NCBI RefSeq assembly: GCF_004344915.1
Contig: NZ_SKFG01000018.1
Span: 1-64,000, forward strand
Source of the DNA: Paenibacillus albiflavus
GTDB lineage: Bacteria; Bacillota; Bacilli; Paenibacillales; NBRC-103111
Direction of reading: 5' to 3'
DNA: 64,000 nucleotides
In this document: one piece after another, positions 1 through 8,269 of the stretch
How the letters are laid out: each line of letters opens with the position of its first letter
Position numbering within the stretch: position 1 is the first letter of the stretch
Program-made: the position numbers and the translations under genes
Notes under the pieces: model-generated
The model's input: the letters and a program-made list of their open reading frames with translations, nothing else
Databases searched by the model: none
Told to the model about the DNA's origin: nothing

Positions 1-577
1 CCAGCTGGTCGTGATCCGTCAGGCCTAGGGAGCGCAGTCCTGCAAGTCGGTCGGCAGCGACGACCGACGTTGCGCGCGGATTGCCAGTGTAAGTGGCACG
101 CCGCGCTTTAGGGAATCGAGACTCGATTCCCTTGAAGGAAACCGCTACGCTGCTTACGTAGCGGCTTAGAAATTTATTCGTAAGCCCTGGCAGGACGTTT
201 TGTTCATGGATTAATGTCGGTATCCCCAGCTTAGCAGCAGCATACAGAACTGGACCACATACGTAGCCTCCAGTTCCGATGACGACATCGGGCTTAAACT
301 CCTTTAGCTTGGCCTTAGCTAACTTAACGCCACGCAAGAATCGCATAACCGTCCGAACATTATCGGTTGATAATAGCTTTCTGCAGAAGCCAGAGATTTC
401 TATCGCTTCAAATGGCAAATCCAGCTTGGATTTCGCGACGATGTCGCGTTCCAACCCGGAATTTGTGCCGATATACATAAATTTAGATTGCGGATTATGC
501 TTGAGGCACTCTTCAGCAATTGCAAGTGCTGGGTAGACGTGACCGCCTGTACCTCCTCCGCTGAGCACGATGCGCAC
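1..577 (-). CDS. murG: MurG, lipid II synthase (partial, C-terminus off the window)
   Basis: Undecaprenyl-PP-MurNAc-pentapeptide N-acetylglucosaminyltransferase, which adds GlcNAc to lipid I on the inner membrane face to make lipid II. The frame opens with the family's N-terminal glycine-rich loop ([20 protein letters not shown]) and continues with GTGGYVCGP and IHEQNVLPG, all typical of the MurG N-domain. About 192 residues are present and the C-terminal UDP-GlcNAc domain lies outside the window. I chose the GTG at 577 because a GAGGTG ribosome site ending in the spoVE stop codon precedes it by six bases; a GTG at 586 overlaps the spoVE stop by four bases but has no clear ribosome site. The gene is translationally coupled to spoVE. 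The last 170 bases are GC-rich and contain three perfect palindromes (see findings). Confidence 0.95.
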   Translation of the reverse strand, partial: MRIVLSGGGTGGHVYPALAIAEECLKHNPQSKFMYIGTNSGLERDIVAKSKLDLPFEAIEISGFCRKLLSTDNVRTVMRFLRGVKLAKAKLKEFKPDVVIGTGGYVCGPVLYAAAKLGIPTLIHEQNVLPGLTNKFLSRYVSSVAVSFKGIESRFPKARRATYTGNPRATSVVAADRLAGLRSLGLTDHDQL

Positions 578-582
578 AGCAT

Positions 583-1680
583 TCACCTCGAATATCGGGA
601 TATGTTCAGTAATACACCTATTGCGGTAAGCATGAGCGTAAGAGACGAACCTCCCGCTGAAACAAGCGGCAATGTAATCCCCGTTACAGGAAACATTCCA
701 ATTACGACCCCAATGTTGATAATCACCTGCACAGCAATCATTCCAACAATGCCTACTGCTAACAGGGAACCGAATTTATCAGGTGCCGTAATAGCCGCTC
801 GCATGCCTCGCCAGATGAGAATCATGAAGAGCACGAGCAAGAAGGCTCCGCCTATAAAGCCTAGCTCTTCCGAAATAATAGAGAAAATAAAATCAGTCTG
901 CGGCTCAGGCAAGTAGTTGTATTTTTGACGACTCATACCAAGTCCTAATCCAACTAACCCTCCTGGACCAATTGCATATAAAGATTGGATGGCTTGATAA
1001 CCTGAACCGAGCGGGTCCTTCCAAGGATCCAAAAAAGCAGTGATCCGATCCAATCGTTCCGTATTCATCAGAATAAGACCGATAAAGCCAAGCACGCCTG
1101 CAATGACAAAATAAGATAAGTGCAGCAGCCTTGCACCCGCTACAAAAATCATCAGAATCGAAGCACCTACAAGTACGGTACCTGTTCCAAGATCGGGCTG
1201 CAGCATGATGAGTCCGAAGGCTATACCAATAAAGCCAAGCGGTGGAAGCAAGCCTTTCGTAAAATGCTCCATCCTCATCTGCTCATTCGACAGCATCTTG
1301 GCCAAGAAGATAATAATCCCCATCTTCATAAATTCGGATGGCTGAATACCGAAAGATCCGATACCAAGCCAGCTTCTGGCGCCACCGCGAATGACTCCCA
1401 CACCAGGAATCAACACGATGACGAGCAAGGCAAAACAAACAATTAATATAAGATTAGCGTATTTCTTCCAAATGTAATAATCAGCATTCATCGTGACGAA
1501 CATCGCGCCAATGCCGAGCGCAGCAAATAATAGCTGTCGTTTTAAATAATAGTACCAATCACCATACTCATGAAAAGCCAATACAGCAGATGCACTGTAA
1601 ACCATAATAATACCGATCGTCAGAATGAGCAAGGTTGTAACAATGATCCATACATCAGGGGCGGAACGCGCTTTCGTCAT
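583..1680 (-). CDS. spoVE: SEDS glycosyltransferase SpoVE/FtsW
   Basis: Multispanning SEDS-family peptidoglycan polymerase, which extends glycan strands from lipid II together with a class B PBP. The 365-residue length is normal. Visible family marks are the N-terminal VYSASA segment, GIQPSEFMK near residue 115, the MLQPDLGT loop, [24 protein letters not shown] near residues 245-265 containing the polar residues of the active cavity, and [13 protein letters not shown] near the C-terminus. It lies between murD and murG, the position of spoVE in Bacillus subtilis, which favours the sporulation-cortex paralogue name. FtsW function for vegetative division cannot be excluded from sequence alone. 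A GAGGTG ribosome site precedes the ATG. Confidence 0.93.
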   Translation of the reverse strand: MTKARSAPDVWIIVTTLLILTIGIIMVYSASAVLAFHEYGDWYYYLKRQLLFAALGIGAMFVTMNADYYIWKKYANLILIVCFALLVIVLIPGVGVIRGGARSWLGIGSFGIQPSEFMKMGIIIFLAKMLSNEQMRMEHFTKGLLPPLGFIGIAFGLIMLQPDLGTGTVLVGASILMIFVAGARLLHLSYFVIAGVLGFIGLILMNTERLDRITAFLDPWKDPLGSGYQAIQSLYAIGPGGLVGLGLGMSRQKYNYLPEPQTDFIFSIISEELGFIGGAFLLVLFMILIWRGMRAAITAPDKFGSLLAVGIVGMIAVQVIINIGVVIGMFPVTGITLPLVSAGGSSLTLMLTAIGVLLNISRYSR

Positions 1681-1692
1681 AATGACACCTCT

Positions 1693-1711
1693 AGCCTTGT
1701 TTCTTAAGGCT
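1693..1711 (-). other. Short hairpin in the murD-spoVE gap
   Basis: AGCCTT and AAGGCT form a perfect 6-bp stem with a 7-base loop, in the 94-base gap between murD and spoVE, just before the spoVE ribosome site. There is no U-run after it, so it is unlikely to terminate; it could stabilise the message or affect spoVE translation. The function is inferred only. Confidence 0.4.
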
Positions 1712-1774
1712 CATATAAGTGCCGATAGGCTTGTCCTTCCTTCCCTGCTGACTGCTTGGCAATATATGTCCTTA

Positions 1775-3169
1775 TTACAAGTTATGCACGGCTTCCTTAA
1801 ACATGCGTCCTCTTTCTTCATACGAAGGAAACATATCCCAAGACGCGCATGCAGGTGATAGCAATACGATATCGCCTTTGTCTGCAAACGCTTTGGCAGC
1901 AAGTACCGCAGCCTCAATGGCTTCCCGTGCGTTATCTACATTATCGACAGATTTCACGGTCGTTAGCCCTGCAAGCTCAGCTACATGTTTGATTTTGTCG
2001 CGAGTCTGTCCTAAAGCAACGACAGCTTTTACGCGTTCACGAAGAATCGGCACCAGTTCCATATAATCCGATCCGCGATCCAATCCGCCTGCAATCAGGA
2101 CGATGTTGTCATCGAGTGCTTCGATTGTTTTAATCGTAGCGACTGGATTTGTGGATTTGGAATTATTATAGAAGGTTACCCCTTCTATATCACCTACGAA
2201 TTCCAGACGATGTTCGACACCACGGAATTCACGCAATACCTTTGCTATAGCTTCCAGGGTTGCACCTGCAGTAATTGCGACAGCAGCTGCGGCAAGTGCA
2301 TTCTCAATATTGAAGGATCCCTTGAGACCTATTTCACTTGTATGCATAATCGACTTTGCAGGCTGTCCTTCCTCTTGATAAATCAGTACACCTGCTTCTA
2401 CATCAAGAAAAACACCATGAGGCAGCTTCTCTTTCATCGAAAAAGGCAGCAGCTTTGCCTTCAAGTGCGGTATAGACTCCCTGCATACCGGTTTATCCCA
2501 ATTGATAACTGCGGTATCCTCAGCTGTTTGGTTTTCAAATATTTTAAGCTTGGATGCAATGTAATCACTTATATCACCATGATAATCCAGATGCGTCTCA
2601 TACACATTCAGCAGGCATGCGATACTCGGTCTAAAGTCCTTCGTTCCCTTCAATTGAAAGGAACTTAATTCAACTACCATGTGATTATCAGCCTTTGCTT
2701 GTACAGCTGCTTCACACAATGGCACACCAATATTGCCTGCTACGATCGGAGCCAGCTTACTTGCTTCCAACATTAGACCGATTAATGTCGTTGTCGTCGT
2801 TTTACCATTAGAGCCTGTTACACCAATAATCGGTGCTGGGCAAATATGATAGGCAACCTCTACCTCAGTTACAATTTCAATTCCGAGCAGCTCTGCCTGC
2901 TGGATGATGCTTGCGCTATAAGGAATCCCTGGATTCTTAACGATCAGCTTCACTTCGCCGTCGAGTAAATCATCGGGATGGCCCCCGCAAATCACTTTAA
3001 TCCCAAGCACTTCTAATTCATCAGCTTCAGGGCTTAAATCCCGTTCCTTACGATCATTGACCGTTACAATAGCGCCTGCTTGATGAAATAACTTTGCTGC
3101 AGCTACTCCACTTCTAGCTAAACCAAGTACGATAACATGTTGTCCATTATATTCTTGCGGATGCTTCAT
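1775..3169 (-). CDS. murD: MurD, UDP-MurNAc-L-Ala:D-Glu ligase
   Basis: Cytoplasmic Mur ligase that adds D-glutamate to UDP-MurNAc-L-alanine using ATP. The 464 residues show the three-domain Mur ligase plan: an N-terminal Rossmann region (VIVLGLARSGVAAAKL), the ATP loop GVTGSNGKTTTT near residue 118, the central substrate-binding part with NVYETHLDYHG, and the C-terminal domain starting at EHRLEFVG with NNSKSTNP and AGGLDRGSDY. The ATG lies four bases beyond the mraY copy 1 stop, and the ribosome site GAGGTG is inside the last mraY codons, so translation is probably coupled. Confidence 0.97.
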   Translation of the reverse strand: MKHPQEYNGQHVIVLGLARSGVAAAKLFHQAGAIVTVNDRKERDLSPEADELEVLGIKVICGGHPDDLLDGEVKLIVKNPGIPYSASIIQQAELLGIEIVTEVEVAYHICPAPIIGVTGSNGKTTTTTLIGLMLEASKLAPIVAGNIGVPLCEAAVQAKADNHMVVELSSFQLKGTKDFRPSIACLLNVYETHLDYHGDISDYIASKLKIFENQTAEDTAVINWDKPVCRESIPHLKAKLLPFSMKEKLPHGVFLDVEAGVLIYQEEGQPAKSIMHTSEIGLKGSFNIENALAAAAVAITAGATLEAIAKVLREFRGVEHRLEFVGDIEGVTFYNNSKSTNPVATIKTIEALDDNIVLIAGGLDRGSDYMELVPILRERVKAVVALGQTRDKIKHVAELAGLTTVKSVDNVDNAREAIEAAVLAAKAFADKGDIVLLSPACASWDMFPSYEERGRMFKEAVHNL

Positions 3170-3172
3170 CTG

Positions 3173-4135
3173 CTATAACACCTCGTTAATGTAAAGTGCG
3201 AGTAAGGCTGCTACTAGTCCTACTGACCAGAATGTAATCACAACTCGCCATTCTGACCAACCGCTTAATTCAAAGTGATGGTGAATCGGACTCATTTTGA
3301 ATACACGCTTGCCTCTTGTTTTGAAGGAAACAACTTGGATGACGACAGACAAGATTTCAACAAGAAACACGATGCCGATCACCGCAAGCAGCAGCTCTGC
3401 CTTCGTCAGAATCGCAACAGCTACTAGACCACCGCCAATGCCAAGTGATCCCGTATCTCCCATGAACACGCGTGCAGGATGGGCATTGAACACAAGGAAG
3501 CCGAGTACGGCCCCAACCATCGCTGCCGAGAAGATCGCTGTCTCCGGTTGGGAAACATGCATTGCGATAATGGTATAAGCACCGAATGCAATCGCACTCG
3601 TACCTGCAAGCAAGCCATCCAATCCATCTGTAAAGTTAACGGCATTCGACGCGCCAAGCATCAAGATCGCCATCACAGGGAAGTACAACCATCCTATGTT
3701 AAATGTAATATCAAAATATGGAATCGAAATTGTCGTCGGATGATTCATGGTCACGAGCATCACACAAACGATTGCAGAAACAAGCAATTGACCAATAAGC
3801 TTCTGTTTTGCAGTCAGTCCGAGTGAGCGTTTAAAGGCAATTTTAATATAATCATCGAGAAATCCGACTAGGCCGTAGCCCAGTGTGGCAACAAGCAGGA
3901 CGAATAGCTCCATTGTCTTATCTGCAAATTGAAGCGCAGCTAATGTGAGTGCAAGTAAAATAATCGTTCCACCCATCGTCGGCGTGCCTTGTTTTTTTAG
4001 ATGCGCTTTAGGTCCATCCTCCCGAACCTGTTGGCCAAATTTCAATCTGCGAAGTAAAGGGATAATTAAAGGTCCCATGATGATGGCCAGCACAAAGGCG
4101 GTTCCTAATGTAAACAAAACAGCTTTCAATTCCAC
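3173..4135 (-). CDS. mraY: MraY copy 1, phospho-MurNAc-pentapeptide translocase
   Basis: Integral membrane enzyme that transfers phospho-MurNAc-pentapeptide from UDP to undecaprenyl phosphate, giving lipid I. It has 320 residues, the family length. All catalytic motifs are intact: FLDDY with the Asp pair at residues 94-95, NFTDGLDGL at 168-176, FMGDTGSL with Asp about 227, and the SPIHHHFE motif with three histidines at 285-287. The start is GTG at 4135 behind the ribosome site GGAGG. This is the second mraY in transcription order and directly precedes murD. Because its motifs are canonical, I infer it is the essential housekeeping copy. Confidence 0.95.
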   Translation of the reverse strand: MELKAVLFTLGTAFVLAIIMGPLIIPLLRRLKFGQQVREDGPKAHLKKQGTPTMGGTIILLALTLAALQFADKTMELFVLLVATLGYGLVGFLDDYIKIAFKRSLGLTAKQKLIGQLLVSAIVCVMLVTMNHPTTISIPYFDITFNIGWLYFPVMAILMLGASNAVNFTDGLDGLLAGTSAIAFGAYTIIAMHVSQPETAIFSAAMVGAVLGFLVFNAHPARVFMGDTGSLGIGGGLVAVAILTKAELLLAVIGIVFLVEILSVVIQVVSFKTRGKRVFKMSPIHHHFELSGWSEWRVVITFWSVGLVAALLALYINEVL

Positions 4136-4177
4136 GATGCGTTCCTCCTAAATAAAAGTGAACAAGTATCCTGTTCA

Positions 4178-5146
4178 CTACGTTGCTGTAAATCCATTAA
4201 TAATTAGTGCGAGTATAGCTGCTGCTAAGCCTACAGACCAGAATGTAATCACAACTCGCCATTCAGACCAACCGCCTATTTCAAAGTGGTAGTGAATGGG
4301 GCTCATTCTAAACACACGCTTGCCTCTTGTTTTGAACGAAATCACTTGGATGACAACAGATAGAATTTCGACAAGAAATATAAATCCGATCACGGCAAGC
4401 AGGAGCTCCGCCTTCGTTAACATCGCAACGGCTACGATGGCTCCACCAATCCCAAGCGAACCCGTATCCCCCATAAACATCCGAGCTGGGTGTGCATTAA
4501 AAACGAGAAATCCAAGTACGGCGCCAACCATAGCTGCAGAGAAGATCGCTGACTCTGGCTGAGCAGCTTGCATAGCAATAATGATGTAAGCGCCAAAGGC
4601 AATCGCACTTGTGCCTGACAATAAACCATCTAGTCCATCTGTAAAATTAACAGCATTCGATGCGCCAAGCATGACAATCCCCATTATTGGAAAGTATAGC
4701 CAACCAAGATTAAAGCTAACATTAAAATAAGGAATTGTGATTAGAGTAGAATGCTCCATGGACACGAGCATCACACAAACGATGACAGAAACAAGCAATT
4801 GTCCTAATAGCTTCTGCTTCGCTGTTAGTCCGAGTGAGCGTTTAAAAAGTATTTTAATATAATCATCAAGAAATCCAACTAGACCATATCCTAGTGTGGC
4901 AACCAGCAGGACATACAGCTCCATCTTATGTTCCGCAAACTGAAGCGAAGCTAATGTAACTGCAATTAAGATGATCGTACCACCCATCGTCGGAGTGCCT
5001 TGCTTTTTGTAATGTGATTGAGGACCGTCTTTACTAACTTGCTGACCAAATTTCAATCTACGGAGTAAAGGAATAAATAATGGCCCCATGATAATCGCTA
5101 GTATAAATGCAGTTCCTAATGCTAACAGAACAATCGTCAATTCCAC
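4178..5146 (-). CDS. mraY: MraY copy 2, paralogue with altered HHH motif
   Basis: Second complete mraY, in tandem upstream of copy 1 and directly after murF. With the GTG at 5146 as start the protein has 322 residues and aligns with copy 1 without gaps until the last few residues. The GTG is chosen because the ribosome site GGAGG and the 20 or so bases around the start match those before copy 1; an ATG at 5161 lies upstream of that ribosome site and is unlikely. FLDDY, NFTDGLDGL and FMGDTGSL are kept, but the conserved PIHHHFE motif reads PIHYHFE (His286 to Tyr). The histidine triad is part of the MraY active centre and of nucleoside-inhibitor binding, so activity or inhibitor sensitivity may differ. 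Confidence 0.92.
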   Translation of the reverse strand: MELTIVLLALGTAFILAIIMGPLFIPLLRRLKFGQQVSKDGPQSHYKKQGTPTMGGTIILIAVTLASLQFAEHKMELYVLLVATLGYGLVGFLDDYIKILFKRSLGLTAKQKLLGQLLVSVIVCVMLVSMEHSTLITIPYFNVSFNLGWLYFPIMGIVMLGASNAVNFTDGLDGLLSGTSAIAFGAYIIIAMQAAQPESAIFSAAMVGAVLGFLVFNAHPARMFMGDTGSLGIGGAIVAVAMLTKAELLLAVIGFIFLVEILSVVIQVISFKTRGKRVFRMSPIHYHFEIGGWSEWRVVITFWSVGLAAAILALIINGFTAT

Positions 5147-5250
5147 GATGCGTTCCTCCATACAAGGGTGAACACAATTTGTTATTCTCTCTATGCTGTT
5201 ATATCCTTAGTGACTATATAAATAACGATAATGTTGCACAACTTTATTTA

Positions 5251-6642
5251 TTATTTTTCCAATAATTGGTGGACAACTTGTTCCAGCTTCATACCTCTAG
5301 ACCCCTTAACTAAGACAACATCCTGATCCGTTAACTTGTCTGCAAGGTGCCCGATCAGCTCTGATTTATCTTCAAACCAGTGTACACGTCCTGCAGGGAA
5401 TCGCTTGCCTGTCTCTTCAACATACGCTTTAGCCAATGATCCAAATGCATATACGCCTTGGATATGTTCAGGATGTAGTCGTGCACCGATTTCGCGATGA
5501 AATTCATCCTGCTCCTCACCTAGTTCAAGCATATCGCCTAGTACAACATATTTATGCTTGTAACCCGTTAGTCCATCAAACAAATCAAGCGCTGCCCGCA
5601 TAGAAGCAGGGCTAGCATTATAAGCGTCATTCAAAATCGTTAAGCCGCTTGCAGCCGTCAATTTCTCAATTCGCATACTCGTCATTTGCAAACTGCTCAG
5701 TCCATCAACAATCTGCTCTTCGGACACACCAAGAACTTTGGCTACGGCTATGGCAGACAAAGCATTCGTTGCATTATGCTGGCCCAGAAGAGGAATGTAA
5801 TAAAGTGGATCAGGCATACCATTAACCGTAAAAAATGTACCTTCCTCACCTAGACGAATATAATCTGTATAATAATCGTTATATTTGCTTTGACCAAAAC
5901 GTATGCTTCTAATGTTGCCTGAAAGCATGATTTCGGCTTTAACTTGTTCGATTAAAGGTTCATCCCCATTATAAATAAACACACCATCCGGCGATAAGCC
6001 TTTTAGGATCTCCATCTTTGCACGCGCAATTTCTAAACGAGAGCCTAGCTGAAGCAAATGCGACTCCCCAATCATCGTAATGATCGCGATGTCTGGCTGC
6101 GCAATTTGGGATAACAGCTCGATTTCTCCGCGGCCACTCATCCCCATCTCAACAACTGCAAAATCTGTATCTTCATCAAGTTCAAGAATAGTGAGCGGTA
6201 ACCCAAAATGATTATTGTAGTTCCCTTGTGTCTTATGAACCTTGTATGTCGTAGACAGAACGGAAGCTACCAAATCCTTCGTAGTCGTCTTCCCATTACT
6301 ACCTGTAATACCTATGATCCGAACCTTAAGCTGCTTCCGATACGCAGTAGCAAGCTGCTGCATCGCAAGCAGTGTATCATCAACATAAATAAGAGGCACA
6401 TCCTGCGGCGGATTTGGATGATCCTTCTGCCACAAGGAAGCTACAGCCCCTTTATGAAATGCATCTTGGGCGAATGCATGACCATCAAAGCTAGCACCGA
6501 TTAACGGTATGTACAAGCTTCCAGCAACATCATTCCGAGTGTCCTTGGACACCCCCTGCACACGAAGGTTGGCAGTTTCTTCTGCAAATGAAGAAGCCGC
6601 ACCTATCATCTCAGCAATCTCACTAATTGTTCGATTAATCAT
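5251..6642 (-). CDS. murF: MurF, UDP-MurNAc-tripeptide:D-Ala-D-Ala ligase
   Basis: Cytoplasmic ligase that completes the UDP-MurNAc-pentapeptide. The 463 residues have the ATP loop GITGSNGKTTTKDL near residue 111, the substrate signature LNDAYNASPASM, LGDMLELGEEQDEFH, and the C-terminal VLVKGSRGMKLEQVV typical of MurF. Its ATG overlaps the murE stop by four bases (ATGA), so translation is coupled. It hands its product to MraY, encoded immediately downstream in two copies. Confidence 0.97.
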   Translation of the reverse strand: MINRTISEIAEMIGAASSFAEETANLRVQGVSKDTRNDVAGSLYIPLIGASFDGHAFAQDAFHKGAVASLWQKDHPNPPQDVPLIYVDDTLLAMQQLATAYRKQLKVRIIGITGSNGKTTTKDLVASVLSTTYKVHKTQGNYNNHFGLPLTILELDEDTDFAVVEMGMSGRGEIELLSQIAQPDIAIITMIGESHLLQLGSRLEIARAKMEILKGLSPDGVFIYNGDEPLIEQVKAEIMLSGNIRSIRFGQSKYNDYYTDYIRLGEEGTFFTVNGMPDPLYYIPLLGQHNATNALSAIAVAKVLGVSEEQIVDGLSSLQMTSMRIEKLTAASGLTILNDAYNASPASMRAALDLFDGLTGYKHKYVVLGDMLELGEEQDEFHREIGARLHPEHIQGVYAFGSLAKAYVEETGKRFPAGRVHWFEDKSELIGHLADKLTDQDVVLVKGSRGMKLEQVVHQLLEK

Positions 6643-8129
6643 AGCAGCCCCCTGGCTTCAAGCGCAGATTTGGCGATTAAACGATCGTCAAAATCATGCT
6701 TGACCTTACCAATAATCTGATAAGTCTCATGGCCTTTGCCCGCTATCAATATTACATCTTTAGGGCCTGCCTCGGCAATAGCTTTGTTGATTGCCACCTG
6801 ACGATCAACAATCAGCTCATATTTATCTGTTTCATATCCTGCTTCTACAAGACCAGGAACAATATCTTGCAAAATAGCACTCGGGTCCTCTGTACGTGGA
6901 TTATCTGAGGTTACATAAATATAATCGCTATATTCCGCAGCAACCATCCCCATAATCGGTCGTTTCGTACGATCCCGATCACCGCCATTGCCGAATACCG
7001 TAATAATTCTTCCCTCAGCAAATTCACTTATTGTAGATAATGCGTTACGTAATCCATCAGGCGTATGCGCGTAGTCAACAAGGACAAGAAAATCCTGTTT
7101 GCCATCGACTACTTCCATGCGTCCTTCTATGACATTAATTTCCTTTAAGCTATTCTTAATTTCCGAAAGCTCGATCCCTTCAAGCAAAGCTGCTGCGATC
7201 GCCCCAAGTGTATTGTAAACATTGAATTTGCCGACAAGTTTCATTTGGATATGCGCTTCACCTGCAAAGGTTGTGACCGTGAATTCAGTTCCTTGTGAAG
7301 TAATGCTGATCTTCGAAGCTCGTACATCACATTCATTATCAATTCCGTAGGTGATGACTTGCGCTGCAGTCGATTTCTTAAATAGTTTGTATGCTGGATC
7401 ATCCGCATTAAGAACTGCATATTGACGTTTATTCTCATCTGCATAATAGGTGTTATCCATTCGCGAGAATAAAAGGTTCTTCGCTTGATGGTAATTATCC
7501 ATCGTCACATGGTAATCCAAATGATCCTGCGTTAGGTTCGTGAACACGGCAGTTCTGAATCTAATCCCCTTGACCCGATTCATATCAAGAGCATGCGAGG
7601 AAACTTCCATCATACAATAGTCCGTATGGACATCACGCATTTGGCTAAACGCATGCTGCAGCTGAACAGATTCCATGGTCGTTCTCTCCATAACTGTGTA
7701 CTCATTGCCAATCTTCATTTGGATCGTGCCCATAAGGCCAGTCTGTTTGTGATTGTAACGCAATATATGTTCAATGATATTGGTTGTCGTGGTTTTGCCA
7801 TTGGTTCCCGTCACACCAATAACCTTCATATCAGTGGTCGGATATCCATAATAATGACAAGCTAGTGCAGCCATAGCATCTCTTGCATTCTCAACTAATA
7901 GCTGAGGTACATTTAAGTCAAGGATACGTTCAACAACAAGTGCTACTGCACCTTTCTGTACTGCCGTTGCAGCATAATCATGGCCATCGCTCACTTGTCC
8001 TGTTATACAAATAAACAGATCACCTTGTTGAATTTGACGGGAATCGATCTGCAATCCTGTAATGTTCGTAGAACCATCCCCAATCAAGCGACTAACCACA
8101 AGCGTTTGAGCTAACTCCTTAAGCTGCAT
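6639..8129 (-). CDS. murE: MurE, UDP-MurNAc-tripeptide synthetase (meso-DAP type)
   Basis: Adds the third stem-peptide residue. With the start at 8129 (MQLKEL, behind GGAGGG) the protein has 496 residues; an in-frame ATG at 8159 would add ten unusual residues and has no ribosome site. The ATP loop GVTGTNGKTTTTN is at about residue 105. A DNPRTEDP motif near residue 410 is the known signature for meso-diaminopimelate rather than L-lysine, so the cell wall is inferred to be DAP-type, as in Paenibacillus. It overlaps murF by four bases. Confidence 0.96.
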   Translation of the reverse strand: MQLKELAQTLVVSRLIGDGSTNITGLQIDSRQIQQGDLFICITGQVSDGHDYAATAVQKGAVALVVERILDLNVPQLLVENARDAMAALACHYYGYPTTDMKVIGVTGTNGKTTTTNIIEHILRYNHKQTGLMGTIQMKIGNEYTVMERTTMESVQLQHAFSQMRDVHTDYCMMEVSSHALDMNRVKGIRFRTAVFTNLTQDHLDYHVTMDNYHQAKNLLFSRMDNTYYADENKRQYAVLNADDPAYKLFKKSTAAQVITYGIDNECDVRASKISITSQGTEFTVTTFAGEAHIQMKLVGKFNVYNTLGAIAAALLEGIELSEIKNSLKEINVIEGRMEVVDGKQDFLVLVDYAHTPDGLRNALSTISEFAEGRIITVFGNGGDRDRTKRPIMGMVAAEYSDYIYVTSDNPRTEDPSAILQDIVPGLVEAGYETDKYELIVDRQVAINKAIAEAGPKDVILIAGKGHETYQIIGKVKHDFDDRLIAKSALEARGLL

Positions 8130-8269
8130 TGTAAATCCCTCCAAATTTTGTGAGTACAAGTTTTGCTTTGCAAAACTACTTCGTAAGCGTATGCTTAAGT
8201 TTTGCAGAAAAAAACTGCCTCGTAAGCTTTAACCCTATTCCGAACAAAATTACATCGTAAGCATTGTGC
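8130..8269 (-). repeat. spoVD-murE gap with a triple 17-bp direct repeat and a hairpin
   Basis: Three copies of a 17-base unit with consensus AAAAYTRCNTCGTAAGC lie at 8172-8188, 8211-8227 and 8246-8262. A perfect 8-bp hairpin (AGTTTTGC, 3-base loop, GCAAAACT) lies at 8159-8177 and overlaps the first unit. No ORF with a ribosome site is present. The role is unknown; see findings. Confidence 0.7.

Noticed and set aside
279-582. Open frames of 60-85 codons on both strands inside murG
   Set aside because: They are shadows of the murG reading frame, which alone shows family motifs ([21 protein letters not shown]).
3173-5146. Tandem mraY as an assembly duplication
   Set aside because: The two copies differ by many substitutions, including at the HHH motif, and have distinct C-termini and upstream gaps, so they are true paralogues rather than a copied read.
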